From positions 663,056,575-663,120,574 of the forward strand of contig NC_090451.1 of the NCBI RefSeq assembly GCF_031143425.1: a DNA stretch of 64,000 nucleotides, given 5' to 3'. The DNA comes from Pleurodeles waltl (Eukaryota > Chordata > Amphibia > Caudata > Salamandridae). Positions within the stretch are counted from its first letter, which is position 1, and every line of letters starts with the position of its first letter. The notes under the pieces are model-generated. The model was given only the letters and a program-made list of their open reading frames with translations. It had not been told where the DNA came from and made no database searches. Of the stretch, positions 24,001 to 36,000 are shown piece after piece. A program made the position numbers and the translations under genes.

Positions 24001-27000
24001 TTCTGGGTTAGTCCCTTCTTCAGCAGAGAACATATTTGTGGGGTGCTGGGAATGCTGCCATAAATCACCCGGTTTCAGTACCTCTTTCCTGGCATGCTGG
24101 TGCCTGCTCCAGAGCTCGTCAGCCCAGTAGCTCAAGGGAGCCTTTAAAGTCACAAACAGTTAGGAGCGCACCTGCCTGACATCCCAGCAATTAATCTGCC
24201 CCATTGCATCATGGTAGATGTAGTATCTTCAAAAAACGAACTCCATTAATTTTTAAATATTTCACCTTTAAGTAGGTACAGCCTTTACTGTGCGCTCCTA
24301 ACTGTTTGTGACTTTAAAGGCTCCCTTGAGCTACTGGGCTGACGAGCTCTGGAGCAGGCACCAGCATGCCAGGAAAGAGGTACTGAAACCGGGTGATTTA
24401 TGGCAGCATTCCCAGCACCCCACAAATATGTTCTCTGCTGAAGAAGGGACTAACCCAGAAACACATGTGTCCAGAGATGCACAGTAAAGGCTGTACCTAC
24501 TTAAAGGTGAAATATTTAAAAATTAATGGAGTTCGTTTTTTGAAGATACTACATCTACCATGATGCAATGGGGCAGATTAATTGCTGGGATGTCAGGCAG
24601 GTGCGCTCCTAACTGTTTGTGACTTTAAAGGCTCCCTTGAGCTACTGGGCTGACGAGCTCTGGAGCAGGCACCAGCATGCCAGGAAAGAGGTACTGAAAC
24701 CGGGTGATTTATGGCAGCATTCCCAGCACCCCACAAATATGTTCTCTGCTGAAGAAGGGACTAACCCAGAAACACATGTGTCCAGAGATGCACAGTAAAG
24801 GCTGTACCTACTTAAAGGTGAAATATTTAAAAATTAATGGAGTTCGTTTTTTGAAGATACTACATCTACCATGATGCAATGGGGCAGATTAATTGCTGGG
24901 ATGTCAGGCAGGTGCGCTCCTAACTGTTTGTGATAAAACAGTTACCAATGACATCAAGAGATTTTTTTAAAGCAAGCCTACGAAAGACTTAAAGTGATGG
25001 GCGTGAGATGGGCATGGTTGAAAGCCCACAGAATACTTACAACAGGTCAAAAAGTGCTGTGCACTCCACCTAAAAAAAAAAAAAAAAAATATTGTGCGTT
25101 GCTTATTCTTTTGCAGCTAGGCAAGGACCATGGATTACCAGATGCAGGAATGGAAATACAAGGTAAATATGCCTCAGCTGATCAGGAAGGCATTATTATC
25201 CAGATATGTGAGTCTAGCTATCCAGGACACAAAGGGGCATATTTATACTCTGTTTGCGCCGGAATTGCGTCGTTTTTTTTTACGCAAATCCGACGCAAAA
25301 CTAACTCCATATTTATACTTTGGCGTTAGACCCGTCTAGCGCCAAAGATCTTGGAGTTTGCGTCATTTTTTAGCGTGGACACCTTCCTTGCGTTAATGAT
25401 ATGCAAGGTAGGCGTTCCCGTCTAAGAAATGACTCCGAGGCATGTGCGCCGTATTTATACTCCCGGGCAAAAATGACGCCCGGGAGTGGGCGGGTCAAAA
25501 AAAATGACGTTCAGCCGCTTTAGTGTCATTTTTTAGCGCCTGGTCAGGGCAGGCGTTAAGGGAGCTGTGGGCTCGGAAGGAGCCCACAGGTGCCCTCCCA
25601 TGGCCCCAGAGACACCCCCTGCCACCCTTGCCCACCCCAGGAGGACACCCAAGGATGGAGGGACCCATCCCAGGGAACTGAAGGTAAGTTCAGGTAAGTA
25701 TTTTTATTTTTATGTGGCATAGGGGGGCCTGATTTGTGCCCCCCTACATGCCACTATGCCCAATGACCATGCCCAGGGGACAGAAGTCCCCTGGGCATGG
25801 CCATTGGGCAAGGGGGCATGACTCCTGTCTTTGCTAAGACAGGAGTCATTTAAATGGGGGTTGGGAGTAAAAAAAAATGGCACAAATCGGGTTGAGGCGA
25901 ACATTTTGCCTCAGCCTGACTTGCCCCATTTTTTGGCGCCCAAGCTCCATTTTCCCCTACGCCGGCGCTGCCTGGTGTAAGTCATTTCTTTTGATGCACA
26001 CCAGGCAGCTCCGCCGGCTAACGTCATTCCATAAATAAGGCGCCCGCATGGTGCTTTGGAATGGCGTTAGCCGGCGTTAAATATTTTGACGCACAACTGC
26101 GTTGGCAGTTGTGCGCCAAAAAGTATAAATACGGCCCAAAGTAGGAGCCTTTTACATTCCTCCTAATGTAAATTACATCCATCACTGCAAGTGGAGCAAA
26201 ACGTTCTCCAGGTGAAATTCAAATGCATGGGCTCAGCAAGCGAGCCTGTTCATTAAGTCCATATGAGTATTCTTGAATTTCACCTGGAGAAACGCCAATG
26301 GCTTGATCTCCTTGGAAAGACCCTGTAACTATCTGGATTTCGATACAGTGCAAAAATAAATAAATCCTTGCCTGGTAATATGAAATGTTAAAGATGGGTT
26401 GCCACTGCAGCCCAACCAACATTTTTTCTTCAAGTGAGGGAGGAAAGAATCTCAGAAACATAAAGATTGCTTCCAACTCCAGTTGTCATTACTCTTTCAG
26501 GATTCTGAGAGCCACCGACGCTGAACTCAATGCTTGTATGTTATGAGGACATCAGTGTAAGAAAGTGCCCCTTTTTAACATGTCACCCCGACTTTTTGCC
26601 ACTGGTACTGGTGCTTTTCGACTGATGTGCACTGCGTCCTTGCTAGCGAGGCCCTGGCGCCAGTCCTTTTTTTTTTTTCCTAAAAACAAGTTAACACTGT
26701 CTAATTGTAACCAAATTAGCACACACTTTAGCACCTCTGTAAGTCCCTGGTAAACGGTACTCCTGGTACCTAGGGCCTGGGTACTAAAGAGGGTTCCTAA
26801 GGGCTGCAGCATGTATTGTGCCAACCTAACGGACCCCCATACATATTGCACACAGCCTGCCATTGCAGACTGCATGTCATGGTGCAAGTCTTGAGTGAGA
26901 ACATGACATGGCACACTCATTGTGTGCCATGCCCCCTAACCGCCTTTGATATGCGATCCTGACTTACCTCAATGTGGGAGATGCCATCCCCTTGCCCATT

Positions 27001-30000
27001 TGCACCAGGACAGGCAGGAAATTAGCTATGCCAGGAGGCATGTTGCACTACCAGGCTAGTAACACCCCTAAGGTGGGAAAGCCTGATGTGATCCACGAAG
27101 GAAGGATCCCACCATTTTGTTTTTGGTGGAACTAGGAATTCTGAGACAGGGTTATTCCCTCCCCCCACACAAAGTGGTCATATAGGGGAGTGTAGTCACC
27201 CAAGAGGTAAGTAGCCCATTGGCTACTACCCTACACTCCTCTAAATGCTCCTATATTGAGTATTTAGGTGCCCCTGGTACCAGAAACTCAGATTCCACGG
27301 ACTGAAAAAGGAGGACAAAGAAGAGCCGACCACTGCAAGCACTGAGGACCAGCCAAACCCTGCCTACCAGCTGCTGTCCCAACGATCACCGGACTGACTC
27401 ATCTAGCAGTTGTGCATCTGCCAAAAGCTTTGGAGGGCTGCCAGCACTTTGTCAACCAGCCAGCATCTCCCTTGGAGTGGAAGAGCCACTTCCCTGCATC
27501 TGCAAGCACTGACCGCACTTGGCCAGTCCTATGTATTGCTGGCCATTGGGTCCACAGAGGGAGCAACTCACCAGAAGAAGATTGCTGTGTGACCAGGAGA
27601 CCACCCCAACACTTCTACCAAGACTCAAGACGTTGCCCCCATCAGGAACCTAACAGCAACGATACCCGAGGCACCATAGTATTTGCTGCAACCAAGGCTT
27701 GTTTGTGTGATGGACGGACTGCTGAACTAGGCAATCATTCACCCCCAGTCACAGATCTGGGTTTAGTCCATCATTTTTATGCTCACCACAACACCCCAGT
27801 TTAAACCCAGCCATATGCAAATTAGTCTTGACCCTGCTCCCCAATGGAACAGTCCTGGCTAAACTTCCAAGCCAGGTCCGACCCAGGACTGGAAACAAGC
27901 ATCCTGGAACCAGTTTCAGGGTATCACCCCTCATCAGCCAGGCAAGCTTGAATCCAGTGGCACAATGAGCATGGGACCCACATCTGGGCATACCTTTCCC
28001 ACCTGGAGCGACTAAAGCAAAAAGAACAGATGATGGACGGAACGCTGAACAATGCAAACATTCACCCCCCAGTCACAGATCTGGGTTTAATCCATCTTTT
28101 TTTTTTTATCACTACGCCACCCCAGTTTAATCCCAGCCATATACAAATTAGTCTTGACCCTGCTCTCCATGGGAACAGTCCTAGCTAAACTTCCAAGCCA
28201 GGTTGTCCCAGGACTGGAAACAAGCGTCCTGGAACCAGTTTCAAGGTATCACCCATCATCAGCCAGGCAAGCTTGAATCCAGTGGCACAGTGAGCATGGG
28301 ATCCACATCTGGGCATACCTTTCCCACTTAGAGCAACTAAAGCAAAAAGATCAGATGATGGACGGAACACTGAACAATGCTAACATTCACCCCTAATCAC
28401 AGATCTGGGTTTAATCCATCTTTTTTTATCACTACGCTACCCCAGTTTAGACACAGCCATATGCAAATCAGTCTTACTCTGCTCTTTTCTGTTTGCTCGA
28501 AACGCATTATGATGCAAGGCTTGCTATAAAGACAGCCCTCATGAAATATCATTGCATGCTAGCTGAAGCAATATGTATGAAGAAATGTACTATCCTGTGT
28601 ATGTGTCGCCTCTGTTGGATGGAAAGTTCCACCTTTCAATGTGAGACACGTAGGCCATATTCTGTAACTTCCTTGCTGGACTGTACCTTACCTTATTTGG
28701 AGCAATATAAAGGATTAACAACAATACCTTCTGCAATGTTTGAGAAATTATCACATGCTAATATTGAGAATTAATAAGATGCATAAATAAGCCTTGTGGT
28801 TTGCAGAAATAAAAGATCATGTGTCACTTCCTAAATTTGGACTGCTTGGACATGGCCTCCCAAGCCAACAGTCTCCGTTCACATAAATAAACTGTCTTTC
28901 TTTATACTCTAAGGCTGGCTGGTCTTTGGTTTTGTTCCTTATATAATGGAGGCTTCAACACCAGCACCTCTGCACACAGACATGGCAGGTAAAAACTGAA
29001 CTGCTTGTTTTTCTTGAATCCTTGGCTTTCTAGCACCCTACGACCTAAATGGGACCCCAGAGATCCTGCTGCAAATACCCATTGAAAGTCATTGTTGCCT
29101 AAAAACACACTGGTGTATTTACTTACTGTGTAGGGATAACTCTACAACAGTACTTAACTTACTTTGAAGATTTTCTGGTGTCGAAACAGAATATAAAAGT
29201 GTTGTTTTTTTCTAAAATTGGTCTCTAGTTTCTTCTTGAGTGTGTGTCTCATTTATTCACTCTGTATGTTTAAGAAATGCTTAGCACTACCCTCTGATAA
29301 GCCTAAATGTCTTGCCCACACTACTCCAAAAGAGAACGTTTAGGGTTATACTTTAACCTCTACGAGCCAAGAAGGGTCGCCTGTACTATTTGCATTGTGT
29401 ACCCCTACAGTGGTACACTGCGTAGACAGTTTCCTAAAATTATGGTCTGTAAAGGGACTCAAACAAGGTGGATTGTAACCCACTACCCAAAGGATCATTT
29501 CATTGATCGGAAACCTCCTTCTAGCCCATCATTTAGGACCACGTGGCTGGCAGTGGAGCTCTGAGCTCAACGCTTTCTGGAACCAACATATGGAGCACCA
29601 CTCATGCCCCAAAAATATGCCTCTTACACAGCTGAGATCGAATATAGCAAAGGAAAGTTCCTTTTGGAAGCACTACACAGATTTGTGAGGCAGGAACAAG
29701 ATAGGGCTTCTCATATTTACTGACTACCCTAGATAATCACGAAAGCAATGATAATGTGAAGAGACTGTGGAAGCCCGATTAGCCAATTATCCAGGTATCG
29801 GCAGGAGTGCCTAGAAACTATGGAAATTCCAGAAGTACTGTCATAATATTAAAAAACAGACTGCCTGCAAGCACCCAGAATGAAAAGGAGGATTAGGACT
29901 AGAAAGGACTTGCCCTCGGTCACACATCAGAGAAAACGTCTGAGTGCCAGAGTAAGTGTATGAAACTAGGCATCCACCAGATCAAGAACACAAATACAGT

Positions 30001-33000
30001 CCCAAGAACGAGCCCATGATCTGTGCCACAGTCTTCTTGAAATATCCTTTGGGGGGCCACAGGTTAAAGAGACAAAGCACCGGACTGGCTGCTAGGCCTT
30101 AATGCAAGTTCTCAAACTAGATAGGGTGGATTACTGTGGCAGCACAGTTGAGCAGGCGGACAGTACACTACATAACTTGAGAAGTACCTTTATATGAACA
30201 GTCTCAGAGTGAAAGTCGTACCTAAAGGCTGTCCAACCACTCACCTAAAGGGCAGACATAACAAATCGAACCTTGAGTTGTATTTCTCCTACAGGCTCTC
30301 CATCCCCACCAACAGGTACCTGTGCCCTTACCTGAAGTGTGCCATGTGGTAGAACATAGGTTGCTTGAAGAATAAGTCCTTCCCCGGCTCAACAATCACT
30401 GGGCTGTCAACGTAGTTCTTCACCCAGTTAGGGCCGCCCTGTGCATTTAGAGCCAAGTTCCAGTCTGTCCAGCCCGTCACATAATGATTGAGGTCCTACA
30501 TAAGGAAGGGGAGAGGTATGCATCATGTGGTCGCCGTGGGGCTGTGAAGACGACCACTCAAGGTCAAACTCTGGTTCAGAGATTGCAGACCACCTACAGT
30601 CACCTACGCAAAGTACAGCACCCAACATGTCACTTACAGGAAGAGGTGCAAGGCAATAGAAGCCCACAGTGTTACCGACAGGAAAGCACTAAAGGTAGTG
30701 AAGCAAATCAACACAATCGTACTACAGCAAATGTACAGCCCGTAGGCACACCACACAAAAAAAACAATAGGCAGGAGCATCAGATAACGTCTAGAATCAC
30801 TCAGGAAGGTGAGGTGCATGAAAAGAAAAGAAAAGTCAACTTTGCCACAAAATAAAGAATTTTTTGAAAATAAGAATTTCATAAATGTAGTTAGCATTTA
30901 TCTTCTAAGTGGTTCATGCAACAGGAAGAAATAGGCGGGAGAACTAATCTTCAAATGTATTGTGCAGAGCTGCCAGTGGCTCTGAGAAAATATCCCTGGC
31001 ACAGAAGCACCGAGATCTGATGCATAAGCATTACAGACCCAAGAGTTCCCAGGTATGGACACAACACAGCATCAAACACATACTATGTCACTCATAGGCA
31101 GGTACAGAAATGTACACTTTCATGCTTATCACCAGAGAAAGTCAGGCACATGCTAGCAGACATCAAACATGCAGGAAGAAAGAGAAACGCAGCTAATGGA
31201 ACTTTTAAAGAAGGCCTCTTTGCACTGACAGGAAGATCAATATGCAACTAAAAGTACTTCGAGTCATCCGCTCCAAGACTCTTGTGGAAGAAAGTTCCTC
31301 CTCTGACATTTAACTCCCTGACCTTCAGACCTGTTGAAAGGAACTTTCACCTTTGTTTATTCTTCTACAAAAAAGTTCATTTTATTGATTATTCAGTTTA
31401 TCTCGATGAGTGAAATGTTGTGTTAGACTAGTATCAGCCATGGAGCAAACTGTTACAATATCTGGGCTAGATGAACTTTAACACAGCCATCTATGCATGA
31501 CCTGTGGTGGCCAGCTGCCAGTGAAACCATCTCGGTATTTCATCTTGTGAGGTAAATAAACGGAATACCATTAAAACTGGTGGTAGTATCACCTGTTTTT
31601 AAAGCGTTTATAAACCTAAAGGACTGTGTTAAAAGCAGAGTTCAACATAATCTTCAAAAACAAGTTTTTACTGCTGCCAGTGTAAGTATTTTGGACGGTA
31701 GTGATGTTATGGTGTTTTATGTACAGTAGGAATGTTGTAATACTGTTTGCATGGTGCAGTTTTTAGAGGACGTGTACTCTTGAGCAGCCGTTCACTGTGG
31801 CTACTTCAGATGTACAATACTTGTTTAATAACCAATTTAATTCACTAAAGGACTTCATTTGGCATAACACTTAACAAATAGTGGATGTACCTGGGATATG
31901 AGCCTATATTTAGAGTATTATGGCTATACCTGGCATGTTTTGGTAGGGCTTCTGGTATATCAACTGCCTCCTTGTATACAACACAGAAAACCAATCAATG
32001 TGCAGAAACAGCAGGTTTTATCAATTTTTGTTTTGAAATCTGCTGGTTCTTGGAACTGTCCATAAGTTTTCAATGGCTCCTGAATCTACTCATTGTACAA
32101 TGTGTCACCCATGCGATTTGTGAGTGGACATGTTGTGACTCTAGCAACAGTAATAAGAGAAAAATCATTTGAAGTAACTTGAAGTGACCTTTAAGGAGCT
32201 ATGAGTTAGGTGACTCTAACCAAAGTCAGAAGAAAAGGTGTTATTTGCGGGTGTGCGAGAAATACCCAATCCTAAAACACACTTCCACACATACAAAACA
32301 CAGATGCCTCATTTGGGTATGATGCCAATCACACAAATGATCTTGACACTTGAACTGTACTTGCCTCCCAAATTTTAACTTACATGGAAGAGATTTCGGC
32401 TGCATTTGCTGACTTAAATGCTACATACCTCAATAATACTGTGGCTGTACTTGTTGCCACGGTCCCAGCTGCCAAGCTGCACCCCTTTGTCCCACAACAG
32501 GAATCCATTGCAGGCCTCTGTGGCAAAAAGAAAGTAGTCAGGGAAGAGCTTGTGAGTAGTGCCAAGGGTGAGGTCAGCAGGAGCAAGCGCATCGAAGTAC
32601 CAGTGCACTGCAATTCCATGGATGTACTTTGCGGCATGGAGGTCACTCAGAACCTAAGAGGGAGAAGGAGACCATATATGGGGTAAGACATTCACACAGG
32701 GATCCAAATGTCACAGGAAATGTTGCCTCACTTACGTAGTCAGGCCTATCTCCGGGACATCCAAAAGCACGACTTATAAATTTAAAGCCTGATTTAGAGT
32801 GCAGAAGACAGGATTTATTTGTTAGGGTGATGAAGAAAAATACTCAGTCGCCCTGACGGAAGTGCCTGTCTTTCACATTTAGAGATGTCCAACGGCCCTG
32901 CTGACATCTTCTAACATTTGCAGCAACAAACGTCACAGCGGTTCTTGTCAATGGGTTCAAGGTTTGACAGACTGCTCCGTCCTACAGGACGGTCGTCCGT

Positions 33001-36000
33001 CAAATTTTTAATTTCTTTTTTCAAAAACAAAACCGCAAAGCAGGATTTAGTTTATGAAAAAAAATAAAAAATAATGACTCGGTGCCATGGGGTTTTCCTT
33101 CCATGCTGTGAGGGTCATTCAAACGTTTTCACTGTCCATTACTGACAGGTTTTTCACAGTGGTAAGGGAGAACAAAAACCGACTGTTAGACTGCCCACTC
33201 TAAATTGGGTGTGCGGTGGACTAGCTCTGTCCTTTACACACTTAAGGTCCACCCACCTGTAAATCAGCCAGGTGACCAAGGGCTACTATGGATAGGGTGC
33301 TCTGTCACAGTTGCGACAGAGTACTCTGAGAGAACTGATACATATTTTCAACAGGATTCCGGGTAGGTTAATGGATACAACCAAAAGTGTGTTCTGTTGA
33401 CCAATCAAGGAAGCAAGGTGCACATTAGAGACGCAAATACCCTTTTTTCCCCACACACAAAGTTCTATTCTCACAAGGTTGAAAACTGCAATTACAAATT
33501 CTGGCATTTTTTATAAACTGTTCCATTGTTGACATTTTCTAATTTGAATTGTCTTTATTGGCATTGGCAAACATGGATTTATACAAAGAAGATATTTTGA
33601 GCAAATAACACAAAATATTCTAAAGAATAAAAGTAATTTTAGGGATTCTAATTTACCATGTGCAATTTAAAAAATATATGAATGCCATTCACAAATTAGA
33701 ATGGACAGATAAGAATGTTTACTAGATTTATTATTTTTTTTTTAAATAAAAGATTTAAAACTCAATGTCCCTTCCTGACGAAAAACATTTATGACCTTTC
33801 AAAAGAAAGTATGTTTTTTTTTTTTAAACAGGATAATGACTTCTGATAGTTCTATAATATTCTCTACAAATTTGACAGACTCAAAAAAACAGATTTACCA
33901 ACTTCTTGAACTTTTCACCCAAATTTTCAAACCAAATCTATACTCTCGGTCCCCTACTGTGGAAGAACTGTTTCAGAGTAAAACCCGATAAGAGGCAGTG
34001 ATGCAAACAGCACAGACAAAATGTAATAGTGTGGATGGGGAATCTCCCTGCCACACACAATGCCCTATTCCTGGCTCTCTCCTCAGACATTGGTTCTGCC
34101 AGGGGTAATAAAATCAGATTTTAGGGTGACTACTTCCTGGAGAGTAAAGCACCATACTGAAGGCTCCTTGATGAGGATTTGAACAGTTTTGAAACTCTCC
34201 AGTTCCCTTTTGACGGTGACTCGTTCTAAGAAAAGAATCACCTTCACAGCTCTCTGGCTTGTCTACCTAAGGAATTATCCCTCTGTTTTTACAAGATTGG
34301 TTCACTCTATAGTATTCTTCACAATCTGAGAAAAAGCTTCTTCTAATTGACTCTCTTTAAACTATACATTTGACTGCCTTTCTTGTTGGTATTTGCACCT
34401 CTGATTTGCAGTACTCCTCCCATCTCACTCAAGTATGTTTGTTATTTCGGGTCCTATTGCACAGCCGCCTTACAGTGAACAAGCACTCTATATTCATTCT
34501 TTCATTGATAGTTCATTCCATTGCTAGTTTGAGGAGGTCCACAACCCCAAGCAGAAGAGCAGGCTCCAGACTCACCACTTTGGCCCAGTATGGGAGCAGC
34601 AGCCGTTGGTCATCTAGGATAAGTAGCTTCACTTTGGCGTGAGCACTGCTGGCAAGAGCTGGGCCCAAGTCCAATGCGATGAAGTCACGTTGGTGTTCTG
34701 GGGTGAAGCCCAATGCCTGAAAAGGGAAATCAGTAATAGTGCCTGAAGTGGGCTCATTCTCTGCGGTCACAGCCCAGAAGGTTAAGTTGTGCTTCGCATA
34801 TTCGTCCAGAAACCTGCGAAAAGAGGAACAAGGAAGTTGTCAATGTGAAAGGCATCCGTCCAAACGCTCAGCCTAATTAAGTGATTTTGCAAACAAACTG
34901 GAATATGTTGCTGGCTGTATAACATAAAATTAAATAATCCAGAAAGGCACCTCATAGCAGCTGGATTAAAACATGACTTTAGAGATGATTCATCATGCCA
35001 ACAGAGAGTCTAGACTATTCTTCCCAATCTAGTTCCCCAAGGAAATATGCAATTTTATTAAATCCAAAGACAAACATTGGTGACTAACCAATCCCCAGGA
35101 AAAAATTAAGAAATATTCTGATGCATCTGGAAAAAAACACTATGTAAAACCAACAAAATCTTCAGAGGTGTGTCAGATGCAAACCTACAACCGGTAGTGC
35201 ACACTCAGGGCGAACCCTTTTCTTTGAGTCCTTGGATAGTTATTGCGCAGTAGGTATCCTGTGCGAGAACTCTCCTATAACACTGGTGTCCCAGGGCCAC
35301 AATACCGCTGCACCCCAAAGTGGATAACCAAAGAACTCAGCTTGTGTGAAATTGGATGTAGGCTGACACATATAAATGGGAATGTAGAACCTAATGGGAA
35401 TAGTGAGAATGCCGTTGGGTGGATTTGGAGGCCTTTGAGAGCTCACCTGAGCAACTTGTTCTAATGGTCATCTGCTGTCCCTGCCTTCTTCCCATTTTTG
35501 GAACTATTTGTCATAAAGCCACTGGAAGCAGATTTGAGCTCCGCTCATTCTTTATGACACTAGGAACAAGTTGGGGAAAAATCTGGGGAAAAAGCAAAGC
35601 AACACATCGTTGTTCGGCCCGAAGTGGGGCAAAGGGACGCAGAGGGTGTGGAGGTGAAGTGGCCGATGGTCCAAATGTGTGCATTGTTCAAGCTGTTGCT
35701 TAAGGAGGGGTAGAGCATGTGAGATGGGGATCTGCGGAGAAGTTTGGCATACAGTTGGTTCCAGTCATGTTAGTATATGCACAGATTGGTTCTGCTCATG
35801 CCACTCCAAGTGTGTGAAAAGCTCACATGGATATGAAGCAGAGTAAACAACGTTTTTGAGATCCTACAACGGCACACAGTGAGGACTGACTTTCCTGTGT
35901 GACTCGTTACATTACACAGACTGAGGTATAGTGTGCCACCATCTTAAGCTGAGGCACGCTCAATAAATAGCAACATACACTGGAGATTGTGCTGTGTCTT

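Larger units (their letters stand above)
27711..28469 (-). repeat. 324/325-bp tandem repeat, Satellite-2-like
   Basis: Units start at about 27711, 28034 and 28357 with GATGGACGG; the landmark AGATCTGGGTTTA recurs at 27753, 28077 and 28401. Two units are full; the third breaks off near 28469. The two full units differ by scattered substitutions and a 1-bp indel. Each full unit carries a hammerhead ribozyme on the minus strand. Unit length and ribozyme match the newt Satellite 2 family (about 330 bp) described in Notophthalmus and other urodeles. It lies in the GBA1 intron between exons 9 and 10 with the ribozymes in sense orientation. Confidence 0.85.

Noticed and set aside
23830..24948. CRISPR-like array of repeats
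   Set aside because: Units are 311 bp, adjoin without spacers and occur in both orientations; the host is a vertebrate.
28880..28960. LTR R-U5 and primer site
   Set aside because: AATAAA and a TGG after a T-rich stretch are suggestive, but no second LTR or internal region was found.
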